Source: Bacillota bacterium
Lineage (GTDB): Bacteria > Bacillota > Sulfobacillia > Sulfobacillales > JAIMBI01
NCBI GenBank assembly: GCA_021797815.1
Contig: JAJZYZ010000013.1
Location: 1 to 49,359 of the forward strand
DNA: 49,359 bases
Direction: 5' to 3'
Below are positions 29,181-36,656 of this stretch, piece by piece; the first letter of the stretch is position 1, and every line of letters starts with the position of its first letter. Under the pieces are notes generated by a model. That model was not told where the DNA came from, did no database searches, and saw only the letters and a program-made list of their open reading frames with translations. The translations under genes and the position numbers were made by a program.

Positions 29181-30350
29181 ATGCGAGAGACGATTCGCCA
29201 GATACGGGCATCGGTCGTCCGCGGCGGCGGCGCCGACTATCACGATCAGGCCGCCGCGCACTGGATCGTGGGACAGATTGCCACCCCGATGTCTTTCTAT
29301 CCCGAGTACCGGGCAAGCCGCACCTCGTTTGGGATTGACGCCCTCGGCACCGTCGTGGTGGAGGTGGAAGATGAGGCCGGCCGCGTGGGCATCGGCCTCA
29401 GCACCGGCGGCGTGCCCGCGGCGTACCTGGTGGCCCATCACCTGAATCGGTTCGTGGTGGGCCGAGAGCCGTCGCAGCGCGAGCTTATCTGGGATCAGAT
29501 GTACCGGTCCTCGGTGTTTTACGGACGGAAGGGTCTTGCGGTCAACGCGATATCCGCCGTCGACCTCGCCTTGTGGGACCTTTTTGCCCGGCAGCGGGAC
29601 CTGCCGGTCTACGCGCTGTTGGGCGGGCCGACGCGTGTGAGTCTTCCCTGTTACGCCACCGGACCGAATCCGGAATGGGCGGTCGGTGAAGGCTTTCTGG
29701 GCGGCAAGCTGCCTCTGGTCCATGGACCGGCCGAGGGAATGGAGGGACTGCGGGCGAATGTTGAACGCTTCCGGGCCGCCCGCACCGCTGTGGGCCCGGA
29801 TGCCCTCTTGATGCTGGACTGCTGGATGTCGCTCGACCTGCCCTACGCCCTCCGTCTGGTGGAGGAACTGGCCCCGCTTGGTCTCTACTGGATCGAGGAG
29901 GCGTTTTTGCCCGATGATTACTGGGCCTATCGGGAACTGCGGCGGCGTCTGCCGCCCGGCGTGCGCCTCGCGGCCGGCGAACACGAGTGGACCCGCTACG
30001 GGTTTTCTCTCCTGCTGGAGTTCGAGGCCGTCGACGTGTTGCAGCCAGACGTCAACTGGTGCGGCGGTCTCACGGAACTGATGCGCATTGCGGCCCTGGC
30101 CGACGCACGGGGACTCCCCGTGATTCCCCATGGGTCGAGCGTGTACAGCTATCACTTCGCCGCCGCCCGTCCCCACATGCCGTTCTCCGAGTTTCTCATG
30201 ATGCACCCGACCGCGAGCGCGGTGGTGCCCATGTTCGCCCCCTTGCTGCTCGGTGAGCCAGTGCCCGAAAAGGGCCGTGTCACCCTGCCTGACCGTCCCG
30301 GATTCGGCGTGGAATTAAACCCGGCCGTAGCCCGGACCGAGGTGGAATAA
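29181..30350 (+). CDS. rhmD: L-rhamnonate dehydratase (enolase superfamily)
   Basis: The 389-residue member of the mandelate-racemase/enolase superfamily closely resembles E. coli RhmD along its whole length: GGGADYHDQAAAHWIVGQIATPMS near the N-terminus, RTSFGIDALGTVVVEVE, NAISAVDLALWDLF, LLMLDCWMSLDLPYALRL (metal ligand Asp), YWIEEAFLPDDYWAYREL (ligand Glu), AAGEHEWTR, QPDVNWCGGLTEL and IPHGSSVYSYH (catalytic His). It dehydrates L-rhamnonate to 2-keto-3-deoxy-L-rhamnonate. It is the last gene of the rightward cluster, and its stop lies 3 bp from that of the convergent EamA transporter. Confidence 0.9.
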   Translation: MRETIRQIRASVVRGGGADYHDQAAAHWIVGQIATPMSFYPEYRASRTSFGIDALGTVVVEVEDEAGRVGIGLSTGGVPAAYLVAHHLNRFVVGREPSQRELIWDQMYRSSVFYGRKGLAVNAISAVDLALWDLFARQRDLPVYALLGGPTRVSLPCYATGPNPEWAVGEGFLGGKLPLVHGPAEGMEGLRANVERFRAARTAVGPDALLMLDCWMSLDLPYALRLVEELAPLGLYWIEEAFLPDDYWAYRELRRRLPPGVRLAAGEHEWTRYGFSLLLEFEAVDVLQPDVNWCGGLTELMRIAALADARGLPVIPHGSSVYSYHFAAARPHMPFSEFLMMHPTASAVVPMFAPLLLGEPVPEKGRVTLPDRPGFGVELNPAVARTEVE

Positions 30351-30353
30351 GCG

Positions 30354-31244
30354 TCAGGCGGCGGGCGCGGCCGGGCGGGCCGCGGCCGTCTGCCGCCGGG
30401 CCGCCAGTGCCGATCCCGCCAGCACCAGGACGAATCCGGCCACGGTTAAGATCGAGAACGGCTCATGCAGCAGGCTGACGCCCAGAAAGACCGCGACCGC
30501 CGGGTTCAGGTAGATGAAGAGCGAGGAGCGGGTCGGCCCCACCTCCGCGATGAGGGCAAAGAAGCAGAGAAACGCGAGGCCCGTGCACACGACGCCCAGG
30601 ATAAAGACCGAGCCGGCCACCTCGAACCCCGGCCACTTGCGGGGCGCCTCCCAGATGGCCGCCGGGAGATAGCCGATGGCGGTCGCAAGAAGGGTGACCG
30701 CCACAACGTCGAGGGTTTTCAAGTCGGCGAGCTTGCGGGCGATGACGAGGGGCCCGATGGCGTAGCCCAGGACCACGACGCCCACTTCGAGGATGGCGCC
30801 CACGTCGCCGCCCCGAAGACCGGGACCCAGGAGAACCGCCACTCCCGCCATCCCGAGCCCGAGCCCGGCGCCGCGCCGCCAGGAAAAAGACTCGATGCCG
30901 GCCAGAGCGGCCAGCACCGCCATCACGATGGGCATGGTGGCGACGAGGAGTCCGGAGAGGGCGCTTGGAAGCCGGATCTCCGCGTCCGACAGGAGCCACC
31001 AGGGGACCGCAATCTCGACCAGCGTGTACACGGCGAGCCACTGCCAGCGGCGACCGAGCGCGCGCAGACCGCCAGACCGCAGGGAGCCGAACGCGAACGG
31101 CAGGATCACAAGCGCGCCGATGGCGGTGCGCAGGAAAACCAGGGTAGCGGGACTGAGGGCGCCCACCGCGACCTTGATGAGGAGATAGGGTATACCCCAT
31201 ATGAGGCCCATGGCCAAAAACAGCGCGAAACCCCGGCGGCTCAC
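30354..31244 (-). CDS. EamA/DMT-family transporter
   Basis: The 296-residue membrane protein has ten predicted helices in two EamA repeats. The first repeat begins FALFLAMGLIWGIPYLLIK with the typical EamA W-G-x-x-x pattern, and the second begins near GAILEVGVVVLGYAIGPLVIAR. The GTG at 31244 is chosen because AAGGAG lies 8 bases upstream; the much longer open frame to 31562 has no membrane or family features and is probably not translated. The substrate is unknown. Although adjacent to the rhamnose genes it is transcribed toward them, so a link is uncertain. Confidence 0.85.
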   Translation of the reverse strand: MSRRGFALFLAMGLIWGIPYLLIKVAVGALSPATLVFLRTAIGALVILPFAFGSLRSGGLRALGRRWQWLAVYTLVEIAVPWWLLSDAEIRLPSALSGLLVATMPIVMAVLAALAGIESFSWRRGAGLGLGMAGVAVLLGPGLRGGDVGAILEVGVVVLGYAIGPLVIARKLADLKTLDVVAVTLLATAIGYLPAAIWEAPRKWPGFEVAGSVFILGVVCTGLAFLCFFALIAEVGPTRSSLFIYLNPAVAVFLGVSLLHEPFSILTVAGFVLVLAGSALAARRQTAAARPAAPAA

Positions 31245-31741
31245 AAGATCTACTCCTTGCCACCGGCGATTATCCGGCTTTGCTGCCCGCCCGTAAAGTT
31301 GCCCGCGGACGGACTGTTCTCGGAGCGCGAACGACGACCGCCCGTGCTCGGTGCGGGCATCGGCCCACGGCGGGACCGGCGGGCCCTGGCCACCGGCGGC
31401 GAAGGTGCCGGCGGACGCCCTCACCGCTCGGAGATTGGGCGTCCGGTCCCGCTCGTGGTATCGTAAACCAATGGTCGGAGCTTCCCGGAGCGCCGGGATG
31501 GTGGCGCGACGCCACATCCCATGCTCGACTCTTCCGATGCGCAGCGCCTCATGGCGGGCCATGCACAGGCATCGCGCCGCGAGGGTAGTTCCGGTCCGAT
31601 CCGCCCCCCTTATTTTTGGGTATGTCCGTTGCGCTCCTTATGAAAACCATGCGGAGACGGACTGGCTCCGGCCGGCCTATCTGTGGCGTGCGTTCGGCAG
31701 GCATCGGCGCTGGCCAGGCGGCCGCTTTAGAAAGGAGTCCC
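31245..31741. other. Divergent intergenic region without a recognised gene
   Basis: About 500 bases separate the EamA transporter from the acyl-ACP desaturase. Open frames here overlap each other, lack binding sites and show no protein family. The promoters of both divergent genes must lie here, but I see no convincing -35/-10 pair. Confidence 0.5.
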
Positions 31742-32620
31742 ATGGACCTGTCGGGCCGACTTGATGCCCTCTATGAGCGGCATCTGACCCACTCCGAGAA
31801 AATCCACTGGGATTACCATGACCTGCTCCCGTGGGAGCTTGGCCGTACCTGGCGGGCCAATCCCTGGACACCCCAGGACGGCACCCTCAGCCCCGAGCTC
31901 ATCCTGGCCGTGGAGACGGCTCTCCTGACGGAGGTGAACTTGCCCTGGTTCACGGCCGGGCTCACACGCGGCTTTGCGGAGGCGCCGCCCGCCCTCAAGC
32001 ACTTTATACGGCGGTGGACAGCCGAGGAAGATCAGCACTCCCGCACGCTGGAGGTGTTCTTGCTGCTGACGCGCAATGGCGATCCGGTCAGCCGGAACCG
32101 CCTGCGTCGGGATGTCCTGGAAATCGGATGGGGCCTGCCGGCCGAAGATCTCCTGGGCATCATGGTGTACACAACCATCCAGGAACTCGCGACCCGCACC
32201 TTTTATCAAAATCTGGCCCGCGTCAGTCAGCCTCAGGACCCGAATCTGGCCCGCGTGCTGCATGCTCTGGCGCGTGATGAGACGCTCCACTTCGCGTTTT
32301 ACCGAGACGCGGTGGCCGCTTATCTGGAACGGGACCCGAATGGCCTGGAGGCGGTCTGCCGGGTCATTCCCAGCTTCGCGATGCCAGGCGCGGGGATGCC
32401 CGGGTTTGCAAACCGCATGCACGTGGTGGAACGATGCGGTGGATATGGCCTGGACGAGTACGTGCGTCAGGTCATCCGGCCCCTCTTGGAGTTCTGGGGC
32501 GTGTTCGAGCACCAGGTCAGTCGGGCCGTCGAACAGGACCGCCTGAGCCTGAGCCACCATGTGGCCCGCCTGGAGCAGGTGGCGGACCGCTCCCGCCGCC
32601 GATCGAAGTCGCGGGGTTGA
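31742..32620 (+). CDS. Acyl-ACP desaturase-like diiron protein (DesA type)
   Basis: The 292-residue helical protein has the diiron ligands of the soluble acyl-ACP desaturases (fatty-acid desaturase type 2): E64 (LLTEVNLPWF), E96 and H99 (WTAEEDQHS), E148 (TIQELATR), and E180 and H183 (ARDETLHFAFYRD). The segments WTAEEDQHSRTLEVFLLLTRNGDP and MVYTTIQELATR match the actinobacterial DesA type. It would insert a double bond into acyl chains on acyl carrier protein, using ferredoxin-like electrons. The ATG at 31742 has an ideal AGAAAGGAG site, so the longer frame from 31616 is rejected. It precedes an acyl-ACP-reductase-like gene. Confidence 0.88.
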   Translation: MDLSGRLDALYERHLTHSEKIHWDYHDLLPWELGRTWRANPWTPQDGTLSPELILAVETALLTEVNLPWFTAGLTRGFAEAPPALKHFIRRWTAEEDQHSRTLEVFLLLTRNGDPVSRNRLRRDVLEIGWGLPAEDLLGIMVYTTIQELATRTFYQNLARVSQPQDPNLARVLHALARDETLHFAFYRDAVAAYLERDPNGLEAVCRVIPSFAMPGAGMPGFANRMHVVERCGGYGLDEYVRQVIRPLLEFWGVFEHQVSRAVEQDRLSLSHHVARLEQVADRSRRRSKSRG

Positions 32621-32804
32621 GATAGGAACGCTGTGCCTGAGAGCCGTTCAGGCAGCGGACGTGCCCGAGGGTCGGGATGCTCCCTGACCCTGCCCTTGAG
32701 CGATGCCCGGACACGGGCCCGGGCGGGCGGCGGCCCTGATGGCGCCTGACCGGGACCCGCGCACCCAGAAGTTGGCGGCGTAGGGTATGGCGGCCTCCTC
32801 AAAC

Positions 32805-32832
32805 TGATACAATGTGCACAGATCTGTGCACA
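32805..32832 (+). promoter_or_regulatory. Extended -10 promoter with a perfect 20-bp palindrome
   Basis: TGATACAAT (32805-32813) is an extended -10 element. Overlapping its last base, TGTGCACAGATCTGTGCACA (32813-32832) is a perfect 20-bp inverted repeat that covers the expected transcription start. This is the normal place for a repressor operator. The binding site of the following gene lies about 10 bases downstream of the palindrome. No gene for a matching regulator is adjacent. Confidence 0.7.
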
Positions 32833-32857
32833 CCGTGCAGAGAGAAAGGGGATCGCC

Positions 32858-33985
32858 GTGCGGCGCTTTGCCTTCATACTGCATCCGCTTCGGTTGGACG
32901 ACTTTGCCCGCAAGTTCCCGTTTACCCGCATGCTGCCGGACCCGGTGGTGGAGCGACTCTTCAGTGTGGTGCCGCCGCTCAAGGTGGCGCATGTCACGGG
33001 CGTGCGCTCGCCGGCTGGCGAGGAGCTTGAAGGCTGGCTTATCGGCCTGCCCCTCACGCCCCGCCTCATTCTGGAAAGCCCCTATCCGCGTGTGCTGGCC
33101 AAACTCCTCCGAGCGGGCCGGATGGCCGAGGCGCTCGGGGCCGAGATTGTCGGCCTCGGCGCGTTTACCAAGATTGCCGGCGATCGCGGGGTGTCGCTGT
33201 CGCGGATGCTGAAGATTCCGGTGACGACCGGCAACTCCTACACGACCGCCACGGCGGTGGAGGGAGCCCTTCTCGGCGCACGCCGCCTCGGCCTCGATCC
33301 GGCTGCCGCCACGGTCGCCGTCATCGGCGCCACCGGCTCCATCGGCGCCGCCTGCTGTCAGCTCCTGGCGGAAGAGGTGCCGGCGCTGACGCTGGTGGCG
33401 CGGGGACGCGAGCGGCTGGAGGAGCTCCGCGACACGCTTCAGGAGCGTCGGCCCGACGGCCGCTTCGTCATCGAAACTGATATTCCGACGGCTGTTCGGA
33501 GTGCCGACATCGTCATTGCCGTCTCGTCGTCCCCGGATGCCATCGTGGCGCCCGAAGACCTGAAGGCCGGCTCGCTGGTGTGTGACGTGGCCCGTCCGCG
33601 GAACCTGTCCCGGCTGGTTACGGAGCGGCGCCCCGACGTGATGGTGATTGACGGCGGGGTGATTGAGGTTCCGGGCGCTGACGCCGACATGGGCATGGAC
33701 TTCGGGTTTCCCCCGCGGATGGTGGAGGCCTGCATGGCCGAGACGATGGCGCTGGCGCTGGCGGGGCGGCTCGAAAACTTCACCCTGGGACCGAGCGTCG
33801 ATCCCGACAAGGTGCGCGAGATCCACCGCCTGGCCTCGCAGGAAGGTTTTCGCATGGCGGGCTTCCGGCGTTTTGAGCGCGCCATTGCCGATACCGAGTT
33901 TGACCGGGTGCGCGAGCTGGTGAGCGCGCATGGGCCGCGCGTTTCTCGCTCGGCCGTCGTGCGTCCGGCGCCGGTACGATCCTGA
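32858..33985 (+). CDS. Long-chain acyl-ACP reductase-like protein (AAR / shikimate-dehydrogenase-like fold)
   Basis: The 375-residue protein has a Rossmann domain with AATVAVIGATGSIGAACCQLL (GATGSIG at residues 157-163) and resembles cyanobacterial acyl-ACP reductase along its length: IVGLGAFTKIAGDRG, VTTGNSYTTATAVEGA, VMVIDGGVIEVPG and MVEACMAETMALALAGRLENFTLG. The cysteine that carries the acyl group in cyanobacterial AAR corresponds to C292 in EACMAET. This supports NADPH-dependent reduction of acyl-ACP/CoA to an aldehyde or a related reaction, but the family has other members of unknown activity. The GTG at 32858 follows GAAAGGGG. The position after a desaturase and the strong palindromic operator suggest a regulated lipid function. 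Confidence 0.75.
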   Translation: MRRFAFILHPLRLDDFARKFPFTRMLPDPVVERLFSVVPPLKVAHVTGVRSPAGEELEGWLIGLPLTPRLILESPYPRVLAKLLRAGRMAEALGAEIVGLGAFTKIAGDRGVSLSRMLKIPVTTGNSYTTATAVEGALLGARRLGLDPAAATVAVIGATGSIGAACCQLLAEEVPALTLVARGRERLEELRDTLQERRPDGRFVIETDIPTAVRSADIVIAVSSSPDAIVAPEDLKAGSLVCDVARPRNLSRLVTERRPDVMVIDGGVIEVPGADADMGMDFGFPPRMVEACMAETMALALAGRLENFTLGPSVDPDKVREIHRLASQEGFRMAGFRRFERAIADTEFDRVRELVSAHGPRVSRSAVVRPAPVRS

Positions 33986-34013
33986 CACGACGACGACGTC
34001 TGGCCTCGGCCCC

Positions 34014-35270
34014 CTAAACCGGGGCGGCGTCGGTGAGTTCGCGCGCCGGGCGGAGAAAGCGCCCGTCGCGCCGGAGCGCCGCCCGGTAGAAAGCGAGGGC
34101 GGTGGTGGTGACAAGCGCCATCCCGCCGAATACGGCCCATTTGCCCGCCGTCTGCAGGGCCAGGCCGCCGAGCGCCGGCCCCACAAACTGGGGGAGACCG
34201 TAGGCTAGTGTCTGCAGCGTGAAATAGGTGGCCCGCCGGTTGGCAGGCGCCAGCACCGACAGCACCGTCTGCGAAGCGGGGGAGGAGATGACCTCGCCCA
34301 CCGTCATGAACACCTGGTCGCCGATGAAGGCGGTCGCAGACGCCGCCACCCCGTAGCCGGCAAAGCCGAGCGCCATGATGCCGGTGCCGACCAGCGTGCT
34401 CCACAGCACGGATCGCGACTGCAGGAAGCGGCCCAACAGGGGCTGGAGCGCCAGCACCGTAAACCCGTTGGCCGCCATCATGTATCCGAACAGCCTCGCC
34501 CCCATGGCGGTGTGCGTGCCGATGTACTGGCCGAGCGTCGTTTCAAGCTGCACGTACGCAAGGCCGCTCACCACCTGCCCCAGCAGATAGAGCAGCAGGA
34601 TGCGGTCCTGCACGGCCCCGAGGAGCGTACGGAGCGACTGGCCCATCCCCGGCCGCGCCCCCTCCGGCACGTGGTCATCCGGCACATGGCGGAGGCCTAT
34701 CGCCCCTAGGAGCGCGAGCGCCATCACCACCGTCCCCGCCACCACAAACGGGAGCCCATGCCGGCCCGCCCCCGCGAATGCGCCCAACGCTGGCCCGAAG
34801 GCCGCTCCGATATTGGCCCCCCAGTAAATCCAGCCAAAGAGCAGCACGCGCTTAGGAGGCGGGGTGAGGTCCGACACCAGCGCCTCAAAGGCTGGCCCCT
34901 CGAGGGCGAAGCCGATGCCGACCACCACCTGCAGTCCCACAAAAACGGCCAGCGATCGGGCCAGACCCTCGGCCGTAAACGCGAGGCCCAGTAGACCGGT
35001 TCCGGCCAGCATCACGCGCACACGGCTCATGTGGTCGCTGAGCGGACCGAGAAACAGACTCGCCAGCACGGTGACCAGCGAACCGAGGCCCACAATGAGG
35101 CCGGAGAGGGCAAACGAAGCGTGGAGGGCCACGTGCAGGTAGAGCGCCAAGAACGGGAGCGACATGAAGCGCACCAGGGCGCTTATCGAATTGGCGCCGA
35201 CCAGGAGATATACGATCGATTGGACGCTCGGTGAAGGCTTCGCCGTCAACATTGCGTTGAGCATAGCCAT
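34014..35270 (-). CDS. MFS transporter (DHA1/MdtH-like)
   Basis: The membrane protein of about 418 residues has 12 predicted helices. The MFS signature SLFLGPLSDHMSRVRVML is in loop 2-3. FALEGPAFEALVSDLTPPPKRVLLFGWIYWGANIGAAFGP and GEVISSPASQTVLSVLAPANRRATYFT are typical of the DHA1 group that includes MdtH and YajR. It is likely a drug or metabolite exporter. The start is uncertain: in-frame TTG 35288, ATG 35270 and ATG 35264 all lack a good ribosome binding site. The gene converges with the acyl-ACP-reductase-like gene. Confidence 0.82.
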   Translation of the reverse strand: MAMLNAMLTAKPSPSVQSIVYLLVGANSISALVRFMSLPFLALYLHVALHASFALSGLIVGLGSLVTVLASLFLGPLSDHMSRVRVMLAGTGLLGLAFTAEGLARSLAVFVGLQVVVGIGFALEGPAFEALVSDLTPPPKRVLLFGWIYWGANIGAAFGPALGAFAGAGRHGLPFVVAGTVVMALALLGAIGLRHVPDDHVPEGARPGMGQSLRTLLGAVQDRILLLYLLGQVVSGLAYVQLETTLGQYIGTHTAMGARLFGYMMAANGFTVLALQPLLGRFLQSRSVLWSTLVGTGIMALGFAGYGVAASATAFIGDQVFMTVGEVISSPASQTVLSVLAPANRRATYFTLQTLAYGLPQFVGPALGGLALQTAGKWAVFGGMALVTTTALAFYRAALRRDGRFLRPARELTDAAPV

Positions 35271-35363
35271 CCCGCTGTCCGGCGCCAATCTGCGCGTCTA
35301 AAGTGTCTGTCCGCGCCCGAACCGGCTATCTTAGAGGAACCAGGCAGATCAGGGAGGCATACC

Positions 35364-36218
35364 GTGCGGATTGGTTTTGTGGGACTCGGAGTGATGGGAC
35401 AGGCCATGGCGTTGAACCTGGTCCGGGGCGGCCACGCGGTCACGGTCTACAACCGCACCGCCGAACGTGCCGGGCCGGTGCTGGAGGCGGGAGCAGCATG
35501 GGCTGAGAGTCCGGCGAAGGCCGCCGAGGGAGCCGACCTGACCATTATTATGGTGACCGACGACCGGGCGGTGCGGGCCGTGGCAGAGGGCGAAGACGGC
35601 GTTTTGGCGGGCGCGGCGCGCGGGAGCCTGGTGGTGGACATGTCCACGATTTCTCCGGAGGCCACGCGCGCGCTCAATGAGGCGGCCGAGGGCCGGGGGA
35701 TCACGTGGCTCGACGCACCCGTGACCGGCGGCGACATCGGCGCGCGGGAGGCCACGCTCACCATCATGGTCGGCGGATCGGAATCGGCATTCGCCCAGGC
35801 CCGGCCGGTGTTGGAGCTCATGGGCCGCAAGATTGTCTACATCGGGGACAGCGGCCTCGGACAGACCATGAAGCTTGTCGGCAACTTCGTCTCCGGCCTC
35901 ACGTTGATGGTGGCGGCAGAAGGCGTGCGGCTCGGACAGGCGGCCGGTCTCAGCCTGGACCTGATGGGAGAGGTGCTGCCTTTCAGCTCCGCGCAGTCGT
36001 TCGAGCTGTCAAAAGTGCTGGACCGCCTGGGCCGGCAGATGTTTGACCCCGGGTTTTCCGTGGCCAACCGCACCAAGGACATGCGGCTCGCCGTGGAGAT
36101 GGCGGAGGAGCTCAACTTCGGCCTCGCGCTGGGGGCCGTGGGCTTCCAGGTCTGGGCGGGACACCAGGCCCGCTATCCGAGCCTTGACGAGAGCAGTATT
36201 GTCCGCCATTTCGACTAG
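35364..36218 (+). CDS. 3-hydroxyisobutyrate dehydrogenase-like NAD(P)-dependent oxidoreductase
   Basis: The 284-residue beta-hydroxyacid dehydrogenase has the dinucleotide motif FVGLGVMGQAMALNLV near the N-terminus, the substrate-binding DAPVTGGDIGAREATLTIMVGG in the middle, and the catalytic lysine in GLGQTMKLVGNF. It would oxidise a small 3-hydroxy acid (3-hydroxyisobutyrate, tartronate semialdehyde or similar), but the exact substrate is unclear. The GTG at 35364 follows GGGAGG. The stop overlaps the stop of the small convergent gene by four bases. Confidence 0.87.
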   Translation: MRIGFVGLGVMGQAMALNLVRGGHAVTVYNRTAERAGPVLEAGAAWAESPAKAAEGADLTIIMVTDDRAVRAVAEGEDGVLAGAARGSLVVDMSTISPEATRALNEAAEGRGITWLDAPVTGGDIGAREATLTIMVGGSESAFAQARPVLELMGRKIVYIGDSGLGQTMKLVGNFVSGLTLMVAAEGVRLGQAAGLSLDLMGEVLPFSSAQSFELSKVLDRLGRQMFDPGFSVANRTKDMRLAVEMAEELNFGLALGAVGFQVWAGHQARYPSLDESSIVRHFD

Positions 36219-36595
36219 GGCGCCAGGGAGACCAGGAGCAGCGGAGCCGCCGTGGTCCCGAGAGGGGAACGGGCGGACGTGACTCGGGGCCCGTGCCCCG
36301 GGTGCCCGTGCCCATGGGCGGGAGGGCTCGAAGAAGCCGGCGACGGCTCGGAGGCGGTCCCGCCTGCCGTCGGCGACGCAGGGGCCGCCGAAGCAGTCGG
36401 TGCGGCAGCGGGGTGCTCGAGCGGCGGGAATGACGCCGTCTCGATGACCGGATGAAAGGGAGACGGCCGAACGGTCTGGCGTGCGTGGGAAGCATGCCGT
36501 ACGGCGGTCGGCGCGGGGTACCAGGCCAGCACCGACAGGACCATGAGGCCGGTCGCGGCCACGCCGGGGGTCAGGATTTGACGGGCGTTCAGCAT
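36215..36595 (-). CDS. Small Pro/Ala-rich, His-containing membrane-anchored protein
   Basis: The 126-residue protein starts with one hydrophobic segment (ILTPGVAATGLMVLSVLAWYPAP), a signal anchor. A long low-complexity region rich in Pro, Ala and Ser follows, with a His-rich patch (PPAHGHGHPGHGPR) near residues 92-105 and a short hydrophobic C-terminus. A strong GGAAAGGAG site before the ATG and divergent orientation from glnA support a real gene. The His patch could bind metal ions. No family is recognised. It may act outside the cell membrane. Confidence 0.55.
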   Translation of the reverse strand: MLNARQILTPGVAATGLMVLSVLAWYPAPTAVRHASHARQTVRPSPFHPVIETASFPPLEHPAAAPTASAAPASPTAGGTASEPSPASSSPPAHGHGHPGHGPRVTSARSPLGTTAAPLLLVSLAP

Positions 36596-36656
36596 GTGTC
36601 ACGCTCCTTTCCGAGAATACAATTCGACGCGACCGATAATTTTCGCGGAGGCGCGT

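Noticed and set aside
31245-31562. N-terminal extension of the EamA transporter
   Set aside because: The first 106 codons of the long frame have no membrane segments or similarity; the GTG at 31244 has a good ribosome binding site and gives a normal-length protein.
32629-32660. Hairpin after the acyl-ACP desaturase (GCTGTGCCTGA ... TCAGGCAGC)
   Set aside because: The stem is interrupted by a bulge and there is no T-tract, so a terminator cannot be claimed.
31742-33985. Cyanobacterial-style alkane pathway (AAR plus aldehyde-deformylating oxygenase)
   Set aside because: The diiron protein shows the sequence pattern of acyl-ACP desaturases of the DesA type, not of the oxygenase.
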